Origin: Parazoarcus communis SWub3 = DSM 12120
GTDB taxonomy: Bacteria; Pseudomonadota; Gammaproteobacteria; Burkholderiales; Rhodocyclaceae
Assembly (NCBI RefSeq): GCF_003226565.1
Contig: NZ_QKOE01000006.1
Location: 186,001-250,000 of the forward strand
Direction: 5' to 3'
Length of the DNA stretch: 64,000 nt
The first letter of the stretch is position 1, and every line of letters starts with the position of its first letter. Shown here piece after piece: positions 8,996 through 18,505 of this stretch. The translations under genes and the position numbers were made by a program. The notes beneath the pieces are model-generated. The model was not told where the DNA came from. It ran no database searches and was given only the letters and a program-made list of their open reading frames with translations.

Positions 8996-11173
8996 TCAGC
9001 CCTTGGCCTTGAACAACTGACGATAGCGATGCAGCAGCGGTTCGGTATAGCCGCTGGGCTGCACGCAACCCTCGAAGATCAGGTCGCGGGCCGCACGGAA
9101 GGCCGTCGACGTCTCGACGTTGGGGGCCATCGGCCGGTAGGCGGGATCACCGGCATTCTGACCATCGACCACGGCAGCCATGCGCCGCAGGGTCTCCTCG
9201 ACCTGAGCCGGCGTCACCACGCCATGACGCAGCCAGTTGGCAATGTGCTGGCTGGAAATGCGCAAAGTGGCACGGTCTTCCATCAGACCGACATTGTTGA
9301 TGTCCGGCACCTTGGAGCAGCCCACGCCTTGTTCCACCCAACGCACCACATACCCCAGGATACCCTGGCAGTTGTTGTCGAGTTCCTGCTGGCGCTCGGT
9401 CTCGGTCCACTCGGCCTTGGCGACCACCGGCACGGTCAGCAGACGATCGAGCAGATCGCCCTGCTCCGCAGCCAGATCGATCTTTTCCAGTTCTTGCTGC
9501 ACGGCCTGGACATCGACCTGGTGATAATGCAGCGCATGCAGCACGGCTGCGGTCGGCGAGGGCACCCAGGCGGTATTCGCACCCGCCTTGGGATGACCGA
9601 TCTTCTGCTCCAGCATCGCTGCCATCAGATCGGGCATTGCCCACATGCCCTTGCCGATCTGGGCCTTGCCGCGCAGGCCGCAGGCCAGGCCGACCAGCAC
9701 ATTGCTGCGCTCATAGGCCTGGATCCAGGCGCTGCTCTTCATGTCGCCCTTGCGCATCATCGGGCCGGCCTCCATGGCGGTGTGCATTTCGTCGCCGGTA
9801 CGGTCGAGGAAGCCGGTGTTGATGAAGGCCACCCGGTTCTTCGCCGCGGCGATGCAGGCCTTCAGGTTGACGCTGGTACGGCGCTCCTCGTCCATGATGC
9901 CCATCTTCATGGTGAAACGCGGCAGACCGAGCAGGTCTTCGACACGGCCAAACAGTTCGTCGGCAAACGCAACTTCGGCCGGGCCATGCATCTTGGGCTT
10001 CACGATGTACATGCTGCCGGTACGCGAGTTGCCCTTGCGTGCGCGGTCATGCAATGAAATCAGGGTCGTGACCACGCCATCGAGAATGCCCTCGGGAATC
10101 TCGTGACCTTCGCCATCGATGATTGCCGGATTGGTCATCAGGTGGCCGACATTACGAATGAACAACAGCGCGCGGCCATGCAGACGCAATGCGGAACCGT
10201 CCGCCGCGGTATATTCGCGATCGGCATTGAGCCGGCGGACCAGCGTCTTGCCCCCCTTCTCCAGCGTTTCGGTCAGCGTACCCTGCATCAGGCCCAGCCA
10301 GTTGCGATACACCACCACCTTGTCCGCTGCATCCACCGCGGCGATCGAGTCCTCGCAGTCCATGATCGTCGACAGGGCAGCTTCCATCAGCAGATCGTTC
10401 ACGCCTGCGGCATCGGTTGAACCGATGGCTCCGCTGCGATCGATCTGCACTTCGATATGCAGACCATTGTTCTTCAGCAGCACCGCCTTCGGTGCCGCCG
10501 CGTCACCCTGGAAGCCAACGAACTTTTCCGGCTGTTGCAGACCGACGGTACTGCCGTTGTTCAGGGCCACTGCCAGCTTGCCACCCACCACCGCATAGGC
10601 GGTCGAATCCGCGTGCGACGCGCCGGCCAGCGGCGCGGCCTGATCCAGCACGCCGCGGGCGAAGGCAATCACTTTTGCGCCGCGTACCGGGTTATAACCC
10701 TTGGTGATCTCTGCACCATCGGTCTGGGGAATCGCGTCAGTGCCGTACAGCGCGTCATACAGCGACCCCCAGCGCGCATTGGCGGCATTGAGCGCGTAGC
10801 GTGCATTCATCACCGGCACCACGAGCTGGGGGCCGGCCTGCGAGGTGATCTCGCTATCGACGTTGGACGTATCGACCGCCACATCAGCCGGCACCGGCTG
10901 CAGGTAGCCGATCGCGGTCAGGAAGGCACGGTAGCCGCCCATGTCGGTAATCGGGCCCGGATTGTTCCGGTGCCAGGTATCGAGCTCGGTCTGCAGGCGA
11001 TCGCGCTCGGCCAGCAGGGCGCGATTCTTGGGGGCCAGGTCGTGCACCAGCGCATCGAACCCCGCCCAGAAGGCGGCGACATCGACACCGGTGCCCGGCA
11101 GGGCTTCGGTTTCGATGAATTGCTTCAGTTCGGCTGCCACCTTGAGGCGCCCGCAGTTCACTAGTTCGGTCAT
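8996..11173 (-). CDS. glcB: Malate synthase G
   Basis: Condenses glyoxylate with acetyl-CoA to malate. At 725 aa it has the characteristic length of isoform G (isoform A is ~530 aa). The sequence matches the family throughout, for example [15 protein letters not shown]-type and [21 protein letters not shown] regions around the catalytic barrel, and [16 protein letters not shown] in the C-terminal part. ATG at 11173 follows GAGAG. It is a single-gene unit ending in a strong terminator; the glycolate oxidase genes that make its substrate are at 50.5-54.4 kb, not adjacent. Confidence 0.96.
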   Translation of the reverse strand: MTELVNCGRLKVAAELKQFIETEALPGTGVDVAAFWAGFDALVHDLAPKNRALLAERDRLQTELDTWHRNNPGPITDMGGYRAFLTAIGYLQPVPADVAVDTSNVDSEITSQAGPQLVVPVMNARYALNAANARWGSLYDALYGTDAIPQTDGAEITKGYNPVRGAKVIAFARGVLDQAAPLAGASHADSTAYAVVGGKLAVALNNGSTVGLQQPEKFVGFQGDAAAPKAVLLKNNGLHIEVQIDRSGAIGSTDAAGVNDLLMEAALSTIMDCEDSIAAVDAADKVVVYRNWLGLMQGTLTETLEKGGKTLVRRLNADREYTAADGSALRLHGRALLFIRNVGHLMTNPAIIDGEGHEIPEGILDGVVTTLISLHDRARKGNSRTGSMYIVKPKMHGPAEVAFADELFGRVEDLLGLPRFTMKMGIMDEERRTSVNLKACIAAAKNRVAFINTGFLDRTGDEMHTAMEAGPMMRKGDMKSSAWIQAYERSNVLVGLACGLRGKAQIGKGMWAMPDLMAAMLEQKIGHPKAGANTAWVPSPTAAVLHALHYHQVDVQAVQQELEKIDLAAEQGDLLDRLLTVPVVAKAEWTETERQQELDNNCQGILGYVVRWVEQGVGCSKVPDINNVGLMEDRATLRISSQHIANWLRHGVVTPAQVEETLRRMAAVVDGQNAGDPAYRPMAPNVETSTAFRAARDLIFEGCVQPSGYTEPLLHRYRQLFKAKG

Positions 11174-11477
11174 GTCTTAGGTCTCTCGTTGTCGTTAATC
11201 AACTGGGCCTGCGCGTCATCTACCTGGACCACCCCATCGCATCGGCGCGCCTGCAAGGCCGCTTGGGCCTTACAGGCCAAGCCCTGAAGCTGTCTTGTGG
11301 ACAACAAGTTCGGGCAAGGCCATGGGTCTCGTATGTGGCAGGGCAGCTGCACACTGCCGGCAGGGAATGCCCGCAGTGCAACAGATGCCGCCATGGCGAA
11401 AGGACGCTTGTGAGGCGTCGGATCTTTACTGCAATCGCAGCCCGACAGGATAAACGGAGTCGCCCCGATCCGGTAGA
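11174..11477. other. Gene-free interval between iorAB and glcB
   Basis: About 300 bp carrying the glcB leader. I see no convincing ORF (a 74-codon frame on the minus strand has no family resemblance and no good ribosome site), no strong -35/-10 pair and no intrinsic terminator for the upstream indolepyruvate oxidoreductase gene. Confidence 0.5.
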
Positions 11478-14400
11478 TCAGTGGGCACGGACAACCGGAA
11501 TTTGTTGCAAGGCAGCACGCCCACGCGCCGCCGCCAGCAAACCCGCTGTCACCTCCCCCACCGGCAGATCGATTCCCAGCCGGTGGGCAAGATCACGCTC
11601 ACGCGCCTTGATCCTGCGCAGGCTGGCGAGTTTGACCGGACCAAAGCCACGAATCTCCCCCGCCAATGCCGCCAGCTCAACCGCCGCATCCAGCGTGCTG
11701 GTGGACAGACGCGACAGGATGGCGCTCACCAATGCTGCATGATCCTGCGCCAGCTCGCGCTCCATACGGCGCTCCTCGGTACGCCCGAAGGGGTCGAACA
11801 CCGTCCCCCGCAAGCCGCGCGCCTTTGCCAGCCAACGCAGTACCGGCATCAGCCGCGGACCGAAGCTCAGCTTGCGCGGCCGGCCGTTCGCCCCCGGACG
11901 GGCCAGCAAAGGCGGCGCAAGATGGAAGCGCAGCCGAAAGTCGCCCTCGAACTGCTGCGCCAGTGACTGCTCGAAAGCACCGTCGGTGTACAGCCGGGCA
12001 ACCTCGTACTCATCCTTCACCGCCAGCAGACGTGCATGCACCTGCGCCACCGCGACCGTCAGCCGCAAGGGCGCAGTCGGCCCGACGATCGCACGTTCGG
12101 CCTGTTCGACGGTCTCGACCAGCTTCAGGTAGCGCTGCGCCAGCGTCTTTCCTTGATAGGCGGTCAGATGCGCGACCTGACGTTCGACCACGGCCGCCAG
12201 TGGCTCGTCCTCGTGACCGAGCACCGCCTCGCCCATCAACGAGGCACCCACCAGACGGTCGAGCGCATGCGGATCGACCGCGACGAGGCGTCCGATGCCG
12301 AAAGCGAGCAGATTGGTCTCGACAGCCACCCCGTTGAGCTCGATCGCGCGCCTCAAGGCGGCCTGCGAGACCGGCACCAGCCCCAACTGCCAGGCATGAC
12401 CAAGCAGGAGCATGTTTGCCCCCACGGTATCGCCCAGCAAGCGCTCCGACAGCGCCTGCGCATCGCAAGTCCGCACCTGCTCGGGACCGGCGGCATGGCG
12501 AATCTTTTCGAGCAAGGCATCGACATGCAGATCCGCCTCCGGGTCGAGCACAAAGCGGGCGGTCTGGATCTCGTGCAGGTTGGCCACCACTCGGGTACGC
12601 CCCTGCTTCACCGTCTGCAGGGCATCGTTGCTGGCCCCGACGACCAGGTCGCAAGCAATCAGCGCATCCGCCTGCTGGGTATCGATGCGTACCTGGTTGA
12701 GGGCCCCCGGATCCTGTGCCAGGCGCACGAAGGACAGCACCTGCCCCCCTTTCTGGGCAAAACCCATGAAGTCGAGCACCGAGGCGGACTTGCCTTCCAG
12801 ATGCGCCGCCATCGTCACCAAGGCCCCCAGCGTCACCACGCCGGTCCCGCCCACGCCGGTCACCAGCAAGTCGTAGGGGCCGGTCCAGTCATGGTTTTCC
12901 GGCTCGGGCAGGGCGGCTACACGCGCCGCCAGCGCGGCTGCATCGAAAGTCGCGCCCACCGCCTTGCGCAAACGCCCCCCCTCCACAGACACGAAGCTGG
13001 GGCAGAAGCCCTCGACACAGGAATAGTCCTTGTTGCACGAGGTCTGGTCGATCATGCGCTTGCGCCCGAAAGGGGTATCGAGCGGCACGATGGACAGACA
13101 ATTCGACTGCTTGCCACAGTCACCGCAGCCCTCGCACACCGCACTGTTGATGAACAGGCGGCGGTCCGGATCGGGGTATGCCTTCTTCTTCCGACGTCTG
13201 CGTTTCTCGGCCGCGCAAGTCTGGTCATAGATCAGCACGGTCACGCCCTTCACCTCACGCAACTGACGCTGAACCGCATCGAGCTCGCTGCGCGCATGGA
13301 AGCTCGTCCCGCGCGGAAACCGCCCCTCGTGACCGGCATACTTCTCCGGTTCATCGCTGACCACCACGACCCTGCGCGCGCCCTCCGCCTCGACCTGGCG
13401 GGCGATCGCATCCACGGTGACCGTCCCGTCGACCGGTTGCCCGCCAGTCATCGCCACCGCATCGTTGTACAGCACCTTGTAGGTCACATTGGCGCGCGCG
13501 GCAATCGCCTGGCGGATGGCCAAAAAACCCGAGTGGAAATAGGTGCCATCACCCAGATTCTGAAACACGTGTGGGGTGCGGGTGAAGGCCGAATGCGCCA
13601 CCCAATCCACACCCTCGCCCCCCATCTGGATCAGCCCCGTGGTCTCGCGGTCAGGCATCCAGGACGCCATGAAATGACAGCCGATGCCGGCTTGTGCGTG
13701 CGACCCCTCGGGCACCCGCGTCGAGGTATTGTGAGGACAACCGGAACAGAAGTAGGGAATCCGCCGCACCCCGTCAGCCGCATTGGAGAGCAACTGAGGC
13801 GCGGTGAAGTCCACTACCTGCGCCCGTCGATCAAGCTGCGGCCGGTGACGCGCCAACCAGTCGGCGAGCATCGGCATCACCCGCGATGGCCGCAACTCGC
13901 CCAGCGCCGACAGCAGCGGAGCCCCATCGGCATCCTGTTTGCCGATCACCCGCGGACGCACGGTATCGGCCACGTTGTAGAACAGCGTCTTGATCTGCTG
14001 TTCGACCACCGGCCCCTTCTCCTCGATCACCAGAACCTCGCGCAGACCCTGGGCAAACGCCTGCATCCGGCTGGATTCGAGCGGGAAGCTCAGGCCAACC
14101 TTGTAGACCCGGATACCGCTGGCCTCCAGATCGGCCACGCCCAAACCCAGGCGGCGCAGGGCCTCGAGCATGTCCAGATGCGCCTTGCCGCAGGTGACGA
14201 TGCCGATGTCCGCTGAGGGCGCGGGACATACAAGGCGGTCAATGGCGTTCACCCGCGCAAAAGCGCGCACGGCATCCAGCTTCGCCGCCAGCCGTTGCTC
14301 GATCACCAGGCTGGGCAGATCGGGCCAGCGGTAGTGCAGCCCCCCTTGAGGTGGAACAAAGTCGACCGGGGCCTCGAAACGGCCGTGCAGTCGATCCAGA

Positions 14401-15074
14401 TCAACGGTCGAACCACTCTCGACCGTCTCGGAAATGGCCTTCAAGCCCACCCAACACCCGGAGAAGCGGGACAGCGCCCAACCATACAAGCCGAACTCGA
14501 GCAACTCTGCGACATTGGCAGGATTGAGCACCGGCAAGCCCCAGGCCTGCAGCGTGAAATCGCTCTGGTGCGGCATCGACGACGACACACAACCGTGATC
14601 GTCACCGATCACTGCCAGCACACCGCCATGAGGCGAAGCGCCGTAGGCATTACCGTGACGCAGCGCATCGCCCGCCCGGTCGACACCCGGCCCCTTGCCA
14701 TACCAGATCGCGAATACGCCATCGACAGTCCGTTCGGCATCGCCCTCGACCTGCTGCGACCCGAGGACCGCGGTCGCGCCAAGCTCTTCGTTGACTGCGG
14801 GCAGAAAGCGAATGCGGTGCGCATCGAGCAAGCCCTTGGCTTTCCACAACTGCTGATCGTAAGCCCCCAGCGGCGACCCGCGGTAGCCACTGATGAAGCC
14901 CCCTGTATTCAATCCAGCTGCTGCATCCCGCGCCGCCTGCATCAGCGGCAACCGGACCAAGGCCTGGGTACCGGTCAGGAACACCTGGCCCGTGGTCGCG
15001 GCATAGTTGTCGGTCAGGCGATAGTCACTACGGATGGCAGGCACGGCAGCCTTGGTCGAGGCGAGCGCAGTCAT
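11478..15074 (-). CDS. iorAB: Indolepyruvate ferredoxin oxidoreductase, fused alpha-gamma form
   Basis: Oxidatively decarboxylates arylpyruvates (indolepyruvate, phenylpyruvate) to aryl-acetyl-CoA with ferredoxin as acceptor. One ~1198-aa chain holds a pyrimidine-binding/TPP half (GDGTYFHSG...NDAVAMTGGQ), a 4Fe-4S segment near residue 660-705 (CEGCGDCGKQSNC, CNKDYSCVEGFCP), a gamma-type domain (VTGVGGTGVVTLGALV) and a C-terminal extension. ATG 15074 is 8 nt from AGGAG; ATG 15080 is too close to it. Divergent from an Lrp-family gene. Related enzymes serve anaerobic and aerobic aromatic amino acid breakdown in Azoarcus-type bacteria. Confidence 0.92.
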   Translation of the reverse strand: MTALASTKAAVPAIRSDYRLTDNYAATTGQVFLTGTQALVRLPLMQAARDAAAGLNTGGFISGYRGSPLGAYDQQLWKAKGLLDAHRIRFLPAVNEELGATAVLGSQQVEGDAERTVDGVFAIWYGKGPGVDRAGDALRHGNAYGASPHGGVLAVIGDDHGCVSSSMPHQSDFTLQAWGLPVLNPANVAELLEFGLYGWALSRFSGCWVGLKAISETVESGSTVDLDRLHGRFEAPVDFVPPQGGLHYRWPDLPSLVIEQRLAAKLDAVRAFARVNAIDRLVCPAPSADIGIVTCGKAHLDMLEALRRLGLGVADLEASGIRVYKVGLSFPLESSRMQAFAQGLREVLVIEEKGPVVEQQIKTLFYNVADTVRPRVIGKQDADGAPLLSALGELRPSRVMPMLADWLARHRPQLDRRAQVVDFTAPQLLSNAADGVRRIPYFCSGCPHNTSTRVPEGSHAQAGIGCHFMASWMPDRETTGLIQMGGEGVDWVAHSAFTRTPHVFQNLGDGTYFHSGFLAIRQAIAARANVTYKVLYNDAVAMTGGQPVDGTVTVDAIARQVEAEGARRVVVVSDEPEKYAGHEGRFPRGTSFHARSELDAVQRQLREVKGVTVLIYDQTCAAEKRRRRKKKAYPDPDRRLFINSAVCEGCGDCGKQSNCLSIVPLDTPFGRKRMIDQTSCNKDYSCVEGFCPSFVSVEGGRLRKAVGATFDAAALAARVAALPEPENHDWTGPYDLLVTGVGGTGVVTLGALVTMAAHLEGKSASVLDFMGFAQKGGQVLSFVRLAQDPGALNQVRIDTQQADALIACDLVVGASNDALQTVKQGRTRVVANLHEIQTARFVLDPEADLHVDALLEKIRHAAGPEQVRTCDAQALSERLLGDTVGANMLLLGHAWQLGLVPVSQAALRRAIELNGVAVETNLLAFGIGRLVAVDPHALDRLVGASLMGEAVLGHEDEPLAAVVERQVAHLTAYQGKTLAQRYLKLVETVEQAERAIVGPTAPLRLTVAVAQVHARLLAVKDEYEVARLYTDGAFEQSLAQQFEGDFRLRFHLAPPLLARPGANGRPRKLSFGPRLMPVLRWLAKARGLRGTVFDPFGRTEERRMERELAQDHAALVSAILSRLSTSTLDAAVELAALAGEIRGFGPVKLASLRRIKARERDLAHRLGIDLPVGEVTAGLLAAARGRAALQQIPVVRAH

Positions 15075-15207
15075 GGGCATGTCTCCTGTTTTAGTCCGGC
15101 ACGCTGCCCACAGCGACCGGCCTTGTGCTTTCGATCGTCGGCGTCAGGAAAGGCTCCCGGGACGCACAAACAAACGCACATGCTATGCCTCCCAGACCCC
15201 ACGATGC

Positions 15208-15254
15208 GTGCAAAATTCAGCACAAATCCACCATAAAATGCACATATCGTGCAT
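15208..15254. promoter_or_regulatory. Two palindromic operator candidates between iorAB and the Lrp-type regulator
   Basis: GTGC-N8-GCAC at 15208-15223 and ATGCAC-N5-GTGCAT at 15238-15254 share a GTGC/GCAC core and lie 30 bp apart centre to centre, about three helical turns. They fall in the intergenic region of divergent iorAB and lrp-like genes, the expected location for Lrp/AsnC binding. An ATG at 15238 in the regulator frame lies inside the second site, which argues for the later start. Confidence 0.55.
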
Positions 15255-15285
15255 GATTCAGACCAACCACGCACACCTGAACCTC

Positions 15286-15771
15286 ATGATCGAACTCGAC
15301 CGTTTCGACCTCCAGCTGCTGGCTGAACTCCAGGCCAATGGGCGGGCCTCCAACGCGCAGCTTGCAGAGCGCATCCACCTGTCTGCCTCCCAGGTCAGCC
15401 GCCGCATCCAGCGCCTTGAACAGGAAGGCCTGATCGAACGCTATGTCGCCCTGCTACGGGCAGAAGCACTGGGACTGGGCGTCACCGCATTCGTCAGCGT
15501 GTCCCTCGAGCGTCACGGCGAACAGCAAACCGGCACTTTCGATGAGCAGGTCGGCACCATGGACGAAGTGCTCGAATGCTTTGCAGTCAGTGGCGATGCA
15601 GACTACCTGCTGCGCGTGCTCACCCCCAGCCTGCCCGCCCTGTCGGACTTCTTGCTGCACCAGTTGATGCGCCTGCCGGGCGTGCGCAACGTCAAATCGA
15701 ACATCGTGCTGTCAGGTGTCAAGCACACCACCCAGTTACCACTCAAACACCTGCATCACGGACGGCGTTGA
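15286..15771 (+). CDS. Lrp/AsnC-family transcriptional regulator
   Basis: 161 aa with an N-terminal AsnC-type HTH (DRFDLQLLAELQANGRASN...LSASQVSRRIQRLEQEGLI) and a C-terminal RAM ligand-binding domain (DEVLECFAVSGDADYLLRV). ATG 15286 gives the family-typical start ELDRFD; upstream in-frame ATGs at 15238 and 15253 would fold operator-like DNA into the coding region. Divergent from the arylpyruvate oxidoreductase, so it likely senses an aromatic amino acid or its keto acid and controls that gene. Confidence 0.93.
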   Translation: MIELDRFDLQLLAELQANGRASNAQLAERIHLSASQVSRRIQRLEQEGLIERYVALLRAEALGLGVTAFVSVSLERHGEQQTGTFDEQVGTMDEVLECFAVSGDADYLLRVLTPSLPALSDFLLHQLMRLPGVRNVKSNIVLSGVKHTTQLPLKHLHHGRR

Positions 15772-15778
15772 AAAAAGT

Positions 15779-15805
15779 TGAAGAATCAGCCGACGCTGCC
15801 GATAT
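15779..15805 (+). promoter_or_regulatory. Candidate sigma-28 (FliA) promoter of the chemoreceptor gene
   Basis: TGAAGAAT-N11-GCCGATAT: the -10 matches 7 of 8 positions of GCCGATAA, the -35 matches 5 of 8 of TAAAGTTT, and the 11-bp spacer is as expected. The chemoreceptor ATG is 78 bp downstream. A flagellar sigma promoter fits the product. Confidence 0.45.
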
Positions 15806-15882
15806 GATCCGGTAGCTGCAACAAACGCGATCAGGCGGCCCCAGAGAGCTGCCACATCGCGCACAAGAAAGGAGAGAAGAGG

Positions 15883-17526
15883 ATGACTGACGCGGTTCGC
15901 AAGGGCAGCGCACGGAGGTGGCTGCCTGCTGCCATCGTGCCGATCAACGGGGTGCTCGCCTGGCAGGCGGCCTCGGGCAACATGCAGGGTGGGGTCGCGA
16001 TCACGCTCGCCGCAAGTGGTCTCGTGCTGGCCGCGCTGGCCACGCTGACCGGTTTTGGCGACAAGACGGCACCACCACCACAGACGGGCGAGCCTGATAC
16101 AGACGCGGATCGTCCGGACATCGGCACCCAGACCGAACTGGGCCGTCAGCGCTTCGCCGGTCGCGTCCGTCAAGTCGTGACCGAACTGCGCAGCACCGGA
16201 ACCGGCATCGCAGTCAACGCCGCCCGGCTTAATCAGCGCATCCAGCAGACCGCGACCAGTGCGAGCCGCCAGCGCGAACTCGCCGCCTCCATCTTCAGTG
16301 CCAGTCAGACCGCCAGCGCGGCGGTCGACCGGGTCATGGTCAATGCCGATGGCGTGCGCAGCGCAACCACCAGCAACCTGGCCGCCGTGAGTACCAGTCA
16401 GCAGGAGTTGATGGACGTCACCGAGCGTATCCGCAACGTCAGCGACAAGGTACAGGCCTTTGCCGGCACAGTTGCGGAACTGAGCGAGAACTCGGTGCAG
16501 ATTCGCGACATCGGGCTGCTGATCAATGACATCTCGGACCAGACCAACCTGCTCGCCCTCAATGCCGCCATCGAGGCCGCCCGTGCGGGCGAAGCCGGGC
16601 GCGGCTTCGCCGTGGTCGCCGACGAGGTGCGCAAACTGGCTGAAAAGGTCAAGACCGCCACCGGCGTGATCACCCGCAACTCGGACAAGATGCTCGCCCT
16701 GGTCGCCACCACCGAGAGCGAAACCCGGCGGGTGACCGAAGACGCCTCGCTGGCCCGGGAGGTGGTGCAGCGCTCATCCTCGAACTTCGCCAAGATGGTC
16801 GGCGAGTTGCAGCAGATGAGCGCACAGTTGATCGACATCACCGACTCCATCCATCACATCCACGACAGCAATGTGGAAGTGCATGGGCTGGTGGGCGAGA
16901 TCACCAGCCTGTCGGAGCAGGTCTCGTCACAGATGGTGGAATCCGGGCGGATGTCCGAGGCGCTTCGTGACCACACCGAATCATTGCACGCCCTGTCCTC
17001 GCGCTTCCGCATCGGCGAATCCGCCTACGACCGGCTGATCGGTTTTGCCGAGAAATACCGTGACCAGACTGCACGCTACCTGGAAAGCCGTGCCGGTGCG
17101 CTCAATGTGTTCGATACCCGCTACCAGCCGATTCCGGGCACCGTGCCACAGAAATACAGCACCAGCTACGACAAGGCAGTGGAAAAGGATCTGCAGGACA
17201 TTTACGAAGGTATGCTGACCGAAGTGCCCGGCGTCGCCTTCTGCGGCGGCTTCGACGTCAATTGCTACATGCCGGTGCATAACAAGCGATTTTCTGCCGA
17301 GCCCAACGGCGACCCTCAGCACGATCTGGCGTTCAGCCGCCAGAAACGGATTTACGACGATCCCACCTGCCGCCGGGCACTCAAGAACCGTGGTCATGCG
17401 CTGCTGCAGACCTACGTCCGCGATACCGGAGAGGTGCTGTGCGACCTGTCGATGCCGATCCAGGTCAACGGCAAGCAGTGGGGCATCTTCCGCGTCGGCT
17501 TCGCCCCAACCTTGCTTCAGGGCTGA
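15883..17526 (+). CDS. Methyl-accepting chemotaxis protein with a C-terminal sensory-like domain
   Basis: 547 aa. Two short hydrophobic segments (about residues 12-28 and 36-56) anchor it with almost no periplasmic loop. A long helical signalling domain follows with the conserved hairpin tip ([28 protein letters not shown] split around about residue 230). After this, residues ~390-547 form an extra globular domain ([14 protein letters not shown]..., [16 protein letters not shown]-like, [19 protein letters not shown]). The same arrangement is known in several alphaproteobacterial and betaproteobacterial receptors. It probably senses a cytoplasmic signal. Start ATG follows AGGAG. Confidence 0.9.
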   Translation: MTDAVRKGSARRWLPAAIVPINGVLAWQAASGNMQGGVAITLAASGLVLAALATLTGFGDKTAPPPQTGEPDTDADRPDIGTQTELGRQRFAGRVRQVVTELRSTGTGIAVNAARLNQRIQQTATSASRQRELAASIFSASQTASAAVDRVMVNADGVRSATTSNLAAVSTSQQELMDVTERIRNVSDKVQAFAGTVAELSENSVQIRDIGLLINDISDQTNLLALNAAIEAARAGEAGRGFAVVADEVRKLAEKVKTATGVITRNSDKMLALVATTESETRRVTEDASLAREVVQRSSSNFAKMVGELQQMSAQLIDITDSIHHIHDSNVEVHGLVGEITSLSEQVSSQMVESGRMSEALRDHTESLHALSSRFRIGESAYDRLIGFAEKYRDQTARYLESRAGALNVFDTRYQPIPGTVPQKYSTSYDKAVEKDLQDIYEGMLTEVPGVAFCGGFDVNCYMPVHNKRFSAEPNGDPQHDLAFSRQKRIYDDPTCRRALKNRGHALLQTYVRDTGEVLCDLSMPIQVNGKQWGIFRVGFAPTLLQG

Positions 17527-17631
17527 ATCACGTTCGGACCGGCGGTCGATTCAATCGAGACGGACACGGGACGCGCCCGAGTTTTCATCCGGGCGTCGGA
17601 TCATCGACAATCGACTACGCCGGCATCCAAC

Positions 17632-18402
17632 TCACGCCGCACGCAACGCGGTCATCACCTCGGCCGCAGGCTGCGGCAGCGCCTCGAATGCGGGTCTGGC
17701 GTACAGATAGCCCTGATGCAGGGTGATGCCGAGCTCACGCAGGCAATGCGCCTCCTCCAGCGTTTCGATCCCCTCGGCAATCAGCAGGCAGGGCAGCTCG
17801 CGTGCAAGCGCAGCCATCTGGCCGACAATCAGGCGACGCACCCTGTCCTGATCGATGTTGCGGATCAGGTCCATGTCGAGCTTGAGCACATCGGGCTGGA
17901 TACGCACCAGCAGGTTCAGTCCGGCATAGCCTGCGCCGAAATCATCGATTGCGGTACCCAGCCCCATTGCACGGTACTCATCGACAATACGTCGTAGATG
18001 ACCGTCGGTGCCGACTTCCTCAACCTCGGTAATCTCGAACTGGATGCGCTCGAGCGGAAAGCCCACCCGGCTTGCCGCCTCCACCGTCGCACGGATGCAG
18101 GCCTTGGGCTCGTAGACTGCATTGGGCAGAAAATTGATGCTCAGACGCCCCGGCATGCCGAGCCGATGAGCCAGCTCGATCGCCCGTATCCGGCATTGCT
18201 GGTCGAAGGCATAACGGTTGTCGTCGGTGATCCGCGACAGCACCGAATGCGCCCCTTCGCCATGCTCTCCCCGCACCAGCGCCTCCCAGCCCCAGACCTC
18301 GCCCGCAGCGATATCGACAATGGGCTGGAATGCCATCGAAAAGGAAAAATCGAGTGGTGCATTGTCTCTGCACCGGTTGCAGGCTGGCGGGTTCTTGTCC
18401 AT
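17632..18402 (-). CDS. EAL-domain cyclic-di-GMP phosphodiesterase
   Basis: 256 aa, almost only an EAL domain, with a short N-terminal CNRC segment. The catalytic set looks complete: EALVRG, Asn in SINFLPN, EITE, DDFGAGY, Lys in LKLD, AEGIET and the QGYLY glutamine. It should therefore degrade c-di-GMP to pGpG. ATG 18402 chosen; the longer frame would overlap the acyl-CoA synthetase gene. No sensory or membrane segment is visible. Confidence 0.88.
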   Translation of the reverse strand: MDKNPPACNRCRDNAPLDFSFSMAFQPIVDIAAGEVWGWEALVRGEHGEGAHSVLSRITDDNRYAFDQQCRIRAIELAHRLGMPGRLSINFLPNAVYEPKACIRATVEAASRVGFPLERIQFEITEVEEVGTDGHLRRIVDEYRAMGLGTAIDDFGAGYAGLNLLVRIQPDVLKLDMDLIRNIDQDRVRRLIVGQMAALARELPCLLIAEGIETLEEAHCLRELGITLHQGYLYARPAFEALPQPAAEVMTALRAA

Positions 18403-18505
18403 CGAATCGTGTCGCACCTGATTGGTTGTGTTGTTGAGGATAACAGCCACCCGTACCGGTTTGGAACCGGCGACCGCATCCCCCACGTGCAACCTGACAC
18501 GATGA

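Noticed and set aside
11170-11394. 74-codon ORF upstream of glcB
   Set aside because: Overlaps the glcB start, has no convincing ribosome site and no recognisable family.
12036-14216. 726-codon ORF opposite the indolepyruvate oxidoreductase
   Set aside because: GC-rich antisense frame over a gene with clear motifs; no domain recognisable.
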